Source of the DNA: Isoetes taiwanensis | Taxonomy: Eukaryota > Streptophyta > Lycopodiopsida > Isoetales > Isoetaceae | Direction of reading: 5' to 3' | Assembly (NCBI GenBank): GCA_021234155.1 | Contig: JAJEKV010000033.1 | Span: 2,647,454-2,711,453 of the forward strand | Length of the DNA: 64,000 bases | Shown: positions 23,206 through 36,316 of the stretch, one piece after another | How positions within the stretch are numbered: the stretch's first letter is position 1 | Layout of the letters: each line of letters starts with the position of its first letter | Made by a program: the position numbers and the translations under genes | Notes under the pieces: generated by a model | The model's database searches: none | What the model was told of the DNA's origin: nothing | Seen by the model: the letters and a program-made list of their open reading frames with translations, nothing else

Positions 23206-24834
23206 TGATACGAACTTCCCTGAATACCTGAATAAACATAAGAACTTCTACACAAATTAGTAGCCAAAGCATTATTCAAAGGAGCTCTCCACCCAACCGT
23301 GCCACTCAGCTAATAATATCAAGCTGGAACATAAAGACAATAAGGCATATCAGGCATATCTATATCTGACAATCAGCTTCTGCTAGTAGCTCCTCCCTCG
23401 AGCTGGTAATCCTCAGTATGATACACCAAGAGTTGGGTTTAGGAATAGTAATAGGTTATTAGACAAGATTAACAGAAGCTCTAGGAAAAAGAAATAGCTT
23501 TCTTAAAATCAGATTCAAGAGCCAAGAGTAAAGCAGTCTTCTTTGACCCCCGGTCACTCTTTCTGCCATTTCTCTCTCATTCGGATGAATCAGAATAAGT
23601 GCCACACCAATCCGGAAAACTAGACTCCGAGCCAGTTCCAGAAAAGTAAAATTCGCCCAAATCCGATCTCTGGTTGCGGAGATATAGCTAATTAAATTTT
23701 GGGTTCTATTTATAGAAGTCTCTGTGACTTTAGCCTTCTTTGGGCTGCCTTTGCCTTTGCCTTTGCCTTTTGTTCCCAACCATGATATATACTAACTCTA
23801 TATGATTTCACCCAATGCATAATCATATTGGCCACTCCCCCGAGCTCATTATTAGATATTAACCTTAAACCATATCAATTCCTTCCCTTCTCGAAGTAAC
23901 CCGACCTCAGTTGCATTGAATACAACTTTCAGGTTCTCGTTAACATCAACTTTAATATGAAGATTATTAACCTTCATAATTTTATGAACCATTGACAATA
24001 TTATAATTCTGTTCAGGCTACTCCCCTATCATAATATTATTATCAACTCGTGGTCACCACCTCCTCGTGGCTTCCACCTTGGTTTATGATACCACATGTT
24101 CGTGATTTTTGTGTCTACCACCTATTCGTGGTTTTCACATACTAGTGGTTGCCACCTACTTGTCGACCACTAAGTCTTGGTTACCACCTACTCGTGGACC
24201 AATTTAGTTCTTGGTTACCACCTACTCGTGGACCAATTCAACTCGAGGTCCCCACTTATTCGTGGGTCTCTTTCTACTGTGATTACCATCTACTCATGAT
24301 CACATTCATTTGTGATTACCACCTCCTCGTGGGTCACATCCACTTGTGATTACCACCTACTCGTGGGTCACATTAACTCGTGAGTACCACCTACTCGTGG
24401 GTCACTTTGAACAACAATATACCGCTTTAAATTGATTCATAATATAATGGTTTCTCCCATTAAAGCAATTCAAGTCTCGCATAGATAAATAGTATCCAAT
24501 TGAAGTTTTTCCTCAAGAATAACTTTGTTCTTAGAATTCTCGAAACACCGGTTCCCTTTTCGCATATTGCCTCATATAAGTCCCATGCATCTAACTTCCT
24601 CGGTTACTTTGCATGTGTATCTGCAAAACTATCTCATGACATGAGTAACTTAAGAACTATTTCAATTAAAACTCGAGAAATCATCCAAGTTCTTGTTTCG
24701 TTGGAATATTTCCCCTCTTTGTTGCTTTGTTGGATTCCAACATCCTTCAAAACACTTAGAGCTGCTTCATCACGCCAAAGATCACGACAATCCCATAGTT
24801 CCAAAGAAAATCGAAACTGCGCTCTGATACCAAT
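23206..24834 (-). repeat. Array unit 9: LTR 23,206-23,872 + internal
   Basis: The internal has the rare GTTCAGGCTACTCCCCTATC (24,011) and a 10 bp deletion giving ACGACAATCCCATAG (24,785). Both are shared with the internal of unit 15. Confidence 0.9.
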
Positions 24835-26469
24835 TGATACGAACTTCCCTGAATACCTGAATAAACATAAGAACTTCTACACAAATTAGTAGCCAAAGCA
24901 TTATTCAAAGGAGCTCTCCACCCAACCGTGTGCCACTTTCAACTAATAATCAATTTTTTGGAACATAAAGACAATAAGGCATATCGGGCATATCTATATC
25001 GACAATCAATCACGCTAGTAGCTCCTCCCTCGAGCTGGTAATCCTCAGTATGATACACCAAGAGTTGGGTTTAGGAATAGTAATAGGTTATTAGACAAGA
25101 TTAACAGAAGCTCTAGGAAAAAGAAATAGCTTTCTTAGAATCAGATTCAAGGGCCAAGAGTAAAGCAGTCTTCTTTGACCCCCGGTCACTCTTTCTGCCA
25201 TTTCTCTCTCATTCGGATGAATCAGAATAAGTGCCACACCAATCCGGAAACTAGACTCCGAGCCAGTTCTAGAAAAGTAAAATTCGCCCAAATCCGATCT
25301 CTGGTTGCGGAGATATAGCTAATTAAATTTTGGGTTCTATTTATAGAAGTCTCTGTGACTTTAGCCTTCTTTGGGCTGCCTTTGCCTTTGCCTTTTGTTC
25401 CCAACCATGATATATACTAACTCTATATGATTTCACCCAATGCATAATCATATTGGCCCTCCCGAAGCTCATTATTAGATATTAACCTTAAACCATATCA
25501 ATTCCTTCCCTTCTCGAAAGCAACTGACCTCAGTTGCATTGAATACAACTTTCAGGTTCTCGTTAACATCAACTTTAATATGAAGATTATTAACCTTCAT
25601 AATTTTATGAACCATTGACAATATTATAATTCTGTTAAGGCTACTCCCCTAACATAATATTATTATCAACTTCGTGGTCACCACCTCCCTCGTGGCTTCC
25701 ACCTTGGTTTATGATACCACATGTTCGTGATTTTTGTGTCCACCACCTATTCGTGGTTTTCACATACTAGTGGTTGCCACCTACTTGTCGACCACTAAGT
25801 CTTGGTTACCACCTACTCGTGGACCAATTTAGTTCTTGGTTACCACCTACCGTGGACCAATTCAACTTGAGGTCCCCACCTACTTCGTGGGTCTCTTTTC
25901 TCGATGTGATTACCATCTACTCATGGGTCACATTCATTTGTGATTACCACCTCCTCGTGGGTCACATCACTTGTGATTACCACCTACTCGTGGGTCACAT
26001 TAACTCGTGAGTACCACCTACTCGTGGGTCACTTTGAACAACAATATACCGCTTTAAATTGATTCATAATATAATGGTTTCTCCCATTAAAGCAATTCAA
26101 GTCTCTCGATAGATAAATAGTATCCAATTGAAGTTTTTCCTCAAGAATAACTTCGTTCTTAGAATTCTCAAAACACCGGTTCCTTTTCGTGATATTGCCT
26201 CATAAGTCCCATGCATCTAACTTCCTCGGTTACTTTGCATGTGTATTCGCAAAACTATCTCATGACATGAGTAACTTAAAAACTATTTCAATTAAAACTC
26301 GAGAAATCATCCAAGTTCTTGTTTTGGTTGGAATATTTCCCCTCTTTGTTGCTTTGTTGGATTCCAACATCCTTCAAAACACTTAGAGCCGCTTCATCAC
26401 GCCAAAGATCACGACAATGGTTCCACTTCCCATAGTTCCAAAGAAAAAAAATCAAGGCTCGATACCAAT
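24835..26469 (-). repeat. Array unit 10: LTR 24,835-25,495 + internal
   Basis: The LTR is heavily altered at 24,930-25,015, has a short hexamer block and carries CCCTCCCGAAGCTC at 25,457. The internal ends with a damaged PBS (AAGGCTCGATACC, about 26,453). Confidence 0.9.
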
Positions 26470-28127
26470 TGATACGAACTTTCCTGAATACTGAATAAAC
26501 ATAAGAACTTCTACACAAATTAGTAGCCAAAGCATTATTCAAAGGAGCTCTCCACCCAACCGTGCCACTTTCACCTAATAATATCAATTTGGAACATAAA
26601 GACAATAAGGCATATCGGGCATATCTATATCGACAACAATCACGCTAGTAGCTCCTCCCTCGAAAGCTGGTAATCCTCGGTATGATACACCAAGAGTTGG
26701 GTTTAGGAATAGTAATAGGTTATTAGACAAGATTAATGTAAGCTCTAGGAAAAGAAATAGCTTTCTTAAAATCGATTCAAGAGCCAAGAGTAAAGCGGTC
26801 TTCTTTGACCCCGGTCACTCTTTCTGCCATTTCTCTCTCATTCGGATGAATCAGAATAAGTGCCACACCAATCCGAAAACTAGACTCGAGCCAGTTCCAA
26901 AAAAAGTAAAATTCGCCCAAATCCGATCTCTGGTTGTGGAGATATAGCTAATTAAATTTTGGGTTCTATTTATAGAAATCTCTGTGACTTTAGCCTTCTT
27001 TGGACTTTAGCCTTTTGCCTTTGCCTTTGCCTTTGCCTTTGCCTTTGCCTTTTGTTCCCAACCATGATATATACTAACTCTATATGATTTCACCCAATGC
27101 ATAATCATATTGGCCACTCCCCCGAGCTCATTATTAGATATTAACCTTAAACCATATCAATTCCTTCCCTTCTCGAAAGCAACTGACCTCAGTTGCATTG
27201 AATACAACTTTCAGGTTCTCGTTAACATCAACTTTAATATGAAGATTATTAACCTTCATAATTTTATGAACCATTGACAATATTATAATTCTGTTAAGGC
27301 TACTCCCCTAACATAATATTATTATCAACTCGTGGTCACCACCTCCTCGTGGCTTCCACCTTGGTTTATGATACCACATGTTCGTGATTTTTGTGTCTAC
27401 CACCTATTCGTGGTTTTCACATACTAGTGGTTGCCACCTACTTGTCGACCACTAAGTCTTGGTTACCACCTACTCGTGGACCAATTTAGTTCTTGGTTAC
27501 CACCTACTCGTGGACCAATTCAACTCGAGGTACCCACCTATTCGTGGGTCTCTTTCTACGCTGTGATTACCATCTACTCATGGGTCACATTCATTTGTGA
27601 TTACCACCTCCTCGTGGGTCACATCCACTTGTGATTACCACCTACTCGTGGGTCACATTAACTCGTGAGTACCACCTACTCGTGGGTCACTTTGAACAAC
27701 AATATACCGCTTTAAATTGATTCATAATATAATGGTTTCTCCCATTAAAGCAATTCAAGTCTCGCATAGATAAATAGTATCCAATTGAAGTTTTTCCTCA
27801 AGAATAACTTCGTTCTTAGAATTCTCGAAACACCGGTTCCCTTTTCGCATATTGCCTCATAAGTCCCATGCATCTAACTTCCTCGGTTACTTTGCATGTG
27901 TATCTGCAAAACTATCTCATGACATGAGTAACTTAAAAACTATTTCAATTAAAACTCGAGAAATCATCCAAGTTCTTGTTTCGTTGGAATATTTCCCCTC
28001 TTTGTTGCTTTGTTGGATTCCAACATCCTTCAAAACACTTAGAGCTGCTTCATCACGCCAAAGATCACGACAATGGTTCCACTTCCCATAGTTCCAAAGA
28101 AAATCGAAACTGCGCTCTGATACCAAT
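26470..28127 (-). repeat. Array unit 11: LTR 26,470-27,154 + internal
   Basis: The most altered LTR, with small indels throughout 26,470-26,900 and a rearranged hexamer block (27,000-27,052). The internal is canonical. Confidence 0.9.
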
Positions 28128-29772
28128 TGATACGAACTTCCCTGAATACCTGAATAAACATAAGAACTTCTACACAAATTAGTAGCCAAAGCATTATTCA
28201 AAGGAGCTCTCCACCCAACCGTGCCACTTTCACTAATAATATCAATTTTGGAACATAAAGACAATAAGGCATATCAGGCATATCTATATCTGACAATCAG
28301 CTTCTGCTAGTAGCTCCTCCCTCGAGCTGGTAATCCTCAGTATGATACACCAAGAGTTGGGTTTAGGAATAGTAATAGGTTATTAGACAAGATTAACAGA
28401 AGCTCTAGGAAAAAGAAATAGCTTTCTTAAAATCAGATTCAAGAGCCAAGAGTAAAGCAGTCTTCTTTGACCCCCGGTCACTCTTTCTGCCATTTCTCTC
28501 TCATTCGGATGAATCAGAATAAGTGCCACACCAATCCGGAAACTAGACTCCGAGCCAGTTCCAGAAAAGTAAAATTCGCCCAAATCCGATCTCTGGTTGT
28601 GGAGATATAGCTAATTAAATTTTTGGGTTCTATTTATAGAAATCTCTGTGACTTTAGCCTTCTTTCTTTTGGGCCTTTGCCTTTGCCTTTAGCTTTTTCT
28701 TTTGTTCCCAACCATGATATATACTAACTCTATATGATTTCACCCAATGCATAATCATATTGGCCACTCCCCGAAGCTCATTATTAGATATTAACCTTAA
28801 ACCATATCAATTCCTTCCCTTCGAAAAGCAACTGACCTCAGTTGCATTGAATACAACTTTCAGGTTCTCGTTAACATCAACTTTAATATGAAGATTATTA
28901 ACCTTCATAATTTTATGAACCATTGACAATATTATAATTCTATTAAGGCTACTCCCCTAACATAATATTATTATCAACTCGTGGTCACCACCTCCTCGTG
29001 GCTTCCACCTTGGTTTATGATACCACATGTTCGTGATTTTTGTGTCTACCACCTATTCGTGGTTTTCACATACTAGTGGTTGCCACCTACTTGTCGACCA
29101 CTAAGTCTTGGTTACCACCTACTCGTGGACCAATTTAGTTCTTGGTTACCACCTATTCGTGGACCAATTCAACTCGAGGTCCCCACCTACTCGTGGGTCT
29201 CTTTCTGATGTGATTACCATCTACTCATGGGTCACATTCATTTGTGATTACCACCTCCTCGTGGGTCACATCACTTGTGATTACCACCTACTCGTGGGTC
29301 ACATTAACTCGTGAGTACCACCTACTCGTGGGTCACTTTGAACAACAATATACCGCTTTAAATTGATTCATAATATAATGGTTTCTCCCATTAAAGCAAT
29401 TCAAGTCTCGCATAGATAAATAGTATCCAATTGAAGTTTTTCCTCAAGAATAACCCGTTCTTAGAATTCTCAAAAACACGGTTCCCTTTTCGCATATTGC
29501 CTCATAAGTCCCATGCATCTAACTTCCTCGGTTACTTTGCATGTGTATCTGCAAAACTATCTCATGACATGAGTAACTTAAAAACTATTTCAATTAAAAC
29601 TCGAGAAATCATCCAAGTTCTTGTTTCGTTGGAATATTTCCCCTCTTTGTTGCTTTGTTGGATTCCAACATCCTTCAAAACACTTAGAGCTGCTTCATCA
29701 CGCCAAAGATCACGACAATGGTTCCACTTCCCATAGTTCCAAAGAAAATCGAAACTGCGCTCTGATACCAAT
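28128..29772 (-). repeat. Array unit 12: LTR 28,128-28,804 + internal
   Basis: The LTR is altered near 28,225-28,255 and at the hexamer block (28,660-28,700). The internal is canonical apart from AATAACCCG at about 29,450. Confidence 0.9.
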
Positions 29773-31429
29773 TGATACGAACTTCCCTGAATACCTGAAT
29801 AAACATAAGAACTTCTACACAAATTAGTAGCCAAAGCATTATTCAAAGGAGCTCTCCACCCAACCGTGCCACTCAGCTAATAATATCAAGCTGGAACATA
29901 AAGACAATAAGGCATATCAGGCATATCTATATCTGACAATCAGCTTCTGCTAGTAGCTCCTCCCTCGAGCTGGTAATCCTCAGTATGATACACCAAGAGT
30001 TGGGTTTAGGAATAGTAATAGGTTATTAGACAAGATTAACAGAAGCTCTAGGAAAAAGAAATAGCTTTCTTAAAATCAGATTCAAGAGCCAAGAGTAAAG
30101 CAGTCTTCTTTGACCCCCGGTCACTCTTTCTGCCATTTCTCTCTCATTCGGAGGAATCAGAATACATGCCACCCCAATCCGGAAACTAGACTCCGAGCCA
30201 GTTCCAGAAAAGTAAAATTCGCCCAAATCCGATCTCTGGTTGTGGAGATATAGCTAATTAAATTTCGGGTTCTATTTATAGAAATCTCTGTGACTTTAGT
30301 CTTCTTTGGCCTGCCTTTGCCTTTGCCTTTGCCTTTGTCTTTAGCTTTGTCTTTTGTTCCCAACCATGATATATACTAACTCTATATGATTTCACCCAAT
30401 GCATAATCATATTGGCCACTCCCCCGAGCTCATTATTAGATATTAACCTTAAACCATATCAATTCCTTCCCTTCTCGAAAGCAACTGACCTCAGTTGCAT
30501 TGAATACAACTTTCAGGTTCTCGTTAACATCAACTTTAATATGAAGATTATTAACCTTCATAATTTTATGAACCATTGACAATATTATAATTCTGTTAAG
30601 GCTACTCCCCTAACATAATATTATTATCAACTCGTGGTCACCACCTCCTCGTGGCTTCCACCTTGGTTTATGATACCACATGTTCGTGATTTTTGTGTCT
30701 ACCACCTATTCGTGGTTTTCACATACTAGTGGTTGCCACCTACTTGTCGACCACTAAGTCTTGGTTACCACCTACTCGTGGACCAATTTAGTTCTTGCTC
30801 ACCACCTACTCGTGGACCAATTCAACTCGAGGTCCCCACCTACTCGTGGGTCTCTTTCTGATGTGATTACCATCTACTCATGGGTCACATTCATTTGTGA
30901 TTACCACCTCCTCGTGGGTCACATCACTTGTGATTACCACCTACTCGTGGGTCACATTAACTCGTGAGTACCACCTACTCGTGGGTCACTTTGAACAACA
31001 ATATACCGCTTTAAATTGATTCATAATATAATGGTTTCTCCCATTAAAGCAATTCAAGTCTCGCATAGATAAATAGTATCCAATTGAAGTTTTTCCTCAA
31101 GAATAACTTCGTTCTTAGAATTCTCGAAACACCGGTTCCCTTTTCGCATATTGCCTCATAAGTCCCATGCATCTAACTTCCTCGGTTACTTTGCATGTGT
31201 ATCTGCAAAACTATCTCATGACATGAGTAACTTAAAAACTATTTCAATTAAAACTCGAGAAATCATCCAAGTTCTTGTTTCGTTGGAATATTTCCCCTCT
31301 TTGTTGCTTTGTTGGATTCCAACATCCTTCAAAACACTTAGAGCTGCTTCATCACGCCAAAGATCACGACAATGGTTCCACTTCCCATAGTTCCAAAGAA
31401 AATCGAAAATGCTGCGCTCTGATACCAAT
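29773..31429 (-). repeat. Array unit 13: LTR 29,773-30,456 + internal
   Basis: The LTR has GGAGGAATCAGAATACATG (30,150), nearly the variant of unit 14. The internal has TTCTTGCTCACCACC in the minisatellite (30,792), also found in unit 17. Confidence 0.9.
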
Positions 31430-33070
31430 TGATACGAACTTCCCACGAATACTGAATAAACATAAGAACTTCTACACAAATTAGTAGCCAAAGCATTATT
31501 CAAAGGAGCTCTCCACCCAACCGTGCCACTTTCACTAATAATATCAAGCTGGAACATAAAGACAATAAGGCATATCAGGCATATCTATATCTGACAATCA
31601 GCTTCTGCTAGTAGCTCCTCCCTCGAGCTGGTAATCCTCAGTATGATACACCAAGAGTTGGGTTTAGGAATAGTAATAGGTTATTAGACAAGATTAACAG
31701 AAGCTCTAGGAAAAAGAAATAGCTTTCTTAAAATCAGATTCAAGAGCCAAGAGTAAAGCAGTCTTCTTTGACCCCCGGTCACTCTTTCTGCCATTTCTCT
31801 CTCATTCGGAGGAATCAGAATACGTGCCACCCCAATCCGGAAACTAGACTCCGAGCCAGTTCCAGAAAAGTAAAATTCGCCCAAATCCGATCTCTGGTTG
31901 TGGAGATATAGCTAATTAAATTTCGGGTTCTATTTATAGAAATCTCTGTGACTTTAGCCTTCTTTGGCCTGCCTTTGCCTTTGCCTTTGCCTTTGTCTTT
32001 AGCTTTGTCTTTTGTTCCCAACCATGATATATACTAACTCTATATGATTTCACCCAATGCATAATCATATTGGCCCTCCCGAAGCTCATTATTAGATATT
32101 AACCTTAAACCATATCAATTCCTTCCCTTCTCGAAAGCAACTGACCTCAGTTGCATTGAATACAACTTTCAGGTTCTCGTTAACATCAACTTTAATATGA
32201 AGATTATTAACCTTCATAATTTTATGAACCATTGACAATATTATAATTCTGTTAAGGCTACTCCCCTAACATAATATTATTATCAACTCGTGGTCACCAC
32301 CTCCTCGTGGCTTCCACCTTGGTTTATGATACCACATGTTCGTGATTTTTGTGTCTACCACCTATTCGTGGTTTTCACATACTAGTGGTTGCCACCTACT
32401 TGTCGACCACTAAGTCTTGGTTACCACCTACTCGTGGACCAATTTAGTTCTTGGTTACCACCTACTCGTGGACCAATTCAACTCGAGGTCCCCACCTACT
32501 CGTGGGTCTCTTTCTGATGTGATTACCATCTACTCATGGGTCACATTCATTTGTGATTACCACCTCCTCGTGGGTCACATCACTTGTGATTACCACCTAC
32601 TCGTGGGTCACATTAACTCGTGAGTACCACCTACTCGTGGGTCACTTTGAACAACAATATACCGCTTTAAATTGATTCATAATATAATGGTTTCTCCCAT
32701 TAAAGCAATTCAAGTCTCGCATAGATAAATAGTATCCAATTGAAGTTTTTCCTCAAGAATAACTTCGTTCTTAGAATTCTCGAAACAGGTTCCCTTTTAG
32801 CATATTGCCTCATAAGTCCCATGCATCTAACTTCCTCGGTTACTTTGCATGTGTATCGCAAAACTATCTCATGACATGAGTAACTTAAAAACTATTTCAA
32901 TTAAAACTCGAGAAATCATCCAAGTTCTTGTTTCGTTGGAATATTTCCCCTCTTTGTTGCTTTGTTGGATTCCAACATCCTTCAAAACACTTAGAGCTGC
33001 TTCATCACGCCAAAGATCACGACAATCCCATAGTTCCAAAGAAGTTCCAAAGCTGGGGCTCGATACCAAT
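31430..33070 (-). repeat. Array unit 14: LTR 31,430-32,112 + internal
   Basis: The LTR carries CCCTCCCGAAGCTC (32,073). The internal has the 10 bp deletion ACGACAATCCCATAG and a damaged PBS (GGGGCTCGATACC, about 33,055). Confidence 0.9.
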
Positions 33071-34696
33071 TGATACGAACTTCCCCTGAATACTGAATAA
33101 ACATAAGAACTTCTACACAAATTAGTAGCCAAAGCATTATTCAAAGGAGCTCTCCACCCAACCGTGCCACTCAGCTAATAATATCAAGCTGGAACATAAA
33201 GACAATAAGGCATATCAGGCATATCTATATCTGACAATCAGCTTCTGCTAGTAGCTCCTCCCTCGAGCTGGTAATCCTCAGTATGATACACCAAGAGTTG
33301 GGTTTAGGAATAGTAATAGATTATTAGACAAGATTAACAGAAGCTCTAGGAAAAAGAAATAGCTTTCTTAGAATCAGATTCAAGGGCCAAGAGTAAAGCA
33401 GTCTTCTTTGACCCCCAGTCACTCTTTCTGCCATTTCTCTCTCATTCGGATGAATCAGAATAAGTGCCACACCAATCCGGAAACTAGACTCCGAGCCAGT
33501 TCCAGAAAAGTAAAATCCGCCCAAATCCGATCTCTGGTTGCGGAGATATAGCTAATTACATTTTGGGTTCTATTTATAGAAGTCTCTGTGACTTTAGCCT
33601 TCTTTGGGCTGCCTTTGCCTTTGCCTTTGCCTTTTGTTCCCAACCATGATATATACTAACTCTATATGATTTCACCCAATGCATAATCATATTGGCCACT
33701 CCCCCGAGCTCATTATTAGATATTAACCTTAAACCATATCAATTCCTTCCCTTCTCGAAAGCAACTGACCTCAGTTGCATTGAATACAACTTTCAGGTTC
33801 TCGTTAACATCAACTTTAATATGAAGATTATTAACCTTCATAATTTTATGAACCATTGACAATATTATAATTCTGTTCAGGCTACTCCCCTATCATAATA
33901 TTATTATCAACTCGTGGTCACCACCTCCTCGTGGCTTCCACCTTGGTTTATGATACCACATGTTCGTGATTTTTGTGTCTACCACCTATTCGTGGTTTTC
34001 ACATACTAGTGGTTGCCACCTACTTGTCGACCACTAAGTCTTGGTTACCACCTACTCGTGGACCAATTTAGTTCTTGGTTACCACCTACTCGTGGACCAA
34101 TTCAACTTGAGGTCCCCACCTACTCGTGGGTCTCTTTCTGATGTGATTACCATCTACTCATGGGTCACATTCATTTGTGATTACCACCTCCTCGTGGGTC
34201 ACATCACTTGTGATTACCACCTACTCGTGGGTCACATTAACTCGTGAGTACCACCTACTCGTGGGTCACTTTGAACAACAATATACCGCTTTAAATTGAT
34301 TCATAATATAATGGTTTCTCCCATTAAAGCAATTCAAGTCTCGCATAGATAAATAGTATCCAATTGAAGTTTTTCCTCAAGAATAACTTTGTTCTTAGAA
34401 TTCTCGAAACACCGGTTCCCTTTTCGCATATTGCCTCATAAGTCCCATGCATCTAACTTCCTCGGTTACTTTGCATGTGTATCTGCAAAACTATCTCATG
34501 ACATGAGTAACTTAAGAACTATTTCAATTAAAACTCGAGAAATCATCCAAGTTCTTGTTTCGTTGGAATATTTCCCCTCTTTGTTGCTTTGTTGGATTCC
34601 AACATCCTTCAAAACACTTAGAGCTGCTTCATCACGCCAAAGATCACGACAATCCCATAGTTCCAAAGAAAATCGAAACTGCGCTCTGATACCAAT
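33071..34696 (-). repeat. Array unit 15: LTR 33,071-33,736 + internal
   Basis: The internal shares GTTCAGGCTACTCCCCTATC (33,874) and the 10 bp deletion with unit 9, six units away. Confidence 0.9.
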
Positions 34697-36316
34697 TGAT
34701 ACGAACTTCCCTGAATACCTGAATAAACATAAGAACTTCTACACAAATTAGTAGCCAAAGCATTATTCAAAGGAGCTCTCCACCCAACCGTGCCACTCAG
34801 CTAATAATATCAAGCTGGAACATAAAGACAATAAGGCATATCAGGCATATCTATATCTGACAATCAGCTTCTGCTAGTAGCTCCTCCCTCGAGCTGGTAA
34901 TCCTCAGTATGATACACCAAGAGTTGGGTTTAGGAATAGTAATAGATTATTAGACAAGATTAACAGAAGCTCTAGGAAAAAGAAATAGCTTTCTTAGAAT
35001 CAGATTCAAGGGCCAAGAGTAAAGCAGTCTTCTTTGACCCCCGGTCACTCTTTCTGCCATTTCTCTCTCATTCGGATGAATCAGAATAAGTGCCACACCA
35101 ATCCGGAAACTAGACTCCGAGCCAGTTCTAGAAAAGTAAAATTCGCCCAAATCCGATCTCTGGTTGCGGAGATATAGCTAATTAAATTTTGGGTTCTATT
35201 TATAGAAGTCTCTGTGACTTTAGCCTTCTTTGGGCTGCCTTTGCCTTTGCCTTTTGTTCCCAACCATGATATATACTAACTCTATATGATTTCACCCAAT
35301 GCGTAATCATATTGGCCACTCCCCCGAGCTCATTATTAGATATTAACCTTAAACCATATCAATTCCTTCCCTTCTCGAAAGCAACTGACCTCAGTTGCAT
35401 TGAATACAACTTTCAGGTTCTCGTTAACATCAACTTTAATATGAAGATTATTAACCTTCATAATTTTATGAACCATTGACAATATTATAATTCTGTTAAG
35501 GCTACTCCCCTAACATAATATTATTATCAACTCGTGGTCACCACCTCCTCGTGGCTTCCACCTTGGTTTATGATACCACATGTTCGTGATTTTTGTGTCC
35601 ACCACCTATTCGTGGTTTTCACATACTAGTGGTTGCCACCTACTTGTCGACCACTAAGTCTTGGTTACCACCTACTCGTGGACCAATTTAGTTCTTGGTT
35701 ACCACCTACTCGTGGACCAATTCAACTTGAGGTCCCCACCTACTCGTGGGTCTCTTTCTGATGTGATTACCATCTACTCATGGGTCACATTCATTTGTGA
35801 TTACCACCTCCTCGTGGGTCACATCACTTGTGATTACCACCTACTCGTGGGTCACATTAACTCGTGAGTACCACCTACTCGTGGGTCACTTTGAACAACA
35901 ATATACCGCTTTAAATTGATTCATAATATAATGGTTTCTCCCATTAAAGCAATTCAAGTCTCGCATAGATAAATAGTATCCAATTGAAGTTTTTCCTCAA
36001 GAATAACTTTGTTCTTAGAATTCTCGAAACACCGGTTCCCTTTTCGCATATTGCCTCATAAGTCCCATGCATCTAACTTCCTCGGTTACTTTGCATGTGT
36101 ATCTGCAAAACTATCTCATGACATGAGTAACTTAAGAACTATTTCAATTAAAACTCGAGAAATCATCCAAGTTCTTGTTTCGTTGGAATATTTCCCCTCT
36201 TTGTTGCTTTGTTGGATTCCAACATCCTTCAAAACACTTAGAGCTGCTTCATCACGCCAAAGATCACGACAATCCCATAGTTCCAAAGAAAATCGAAACT
36301 GCGCTCTGATACCAAT
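34697..36316 (-). repeat. Array unit 16: LTR 34,697-35,356 + internal
   Basis: Its LTR is almost identical to that of unit 17 and has one of the shortest hexamer blocks. The internal has the 10 bp deletion and an intact PBS. Confidence 0.9.

Noticed and set aside
27917-28264. Recurring ~94-115 codon minus-strand frame (MNNALATNLCRSSYVYSG...) as a gene
   Set aside because: It runs across the LTR end, PBS and internal leader of the array unit. Its recurrence only reflects the tandem repeat. No gag domain is recognisable.
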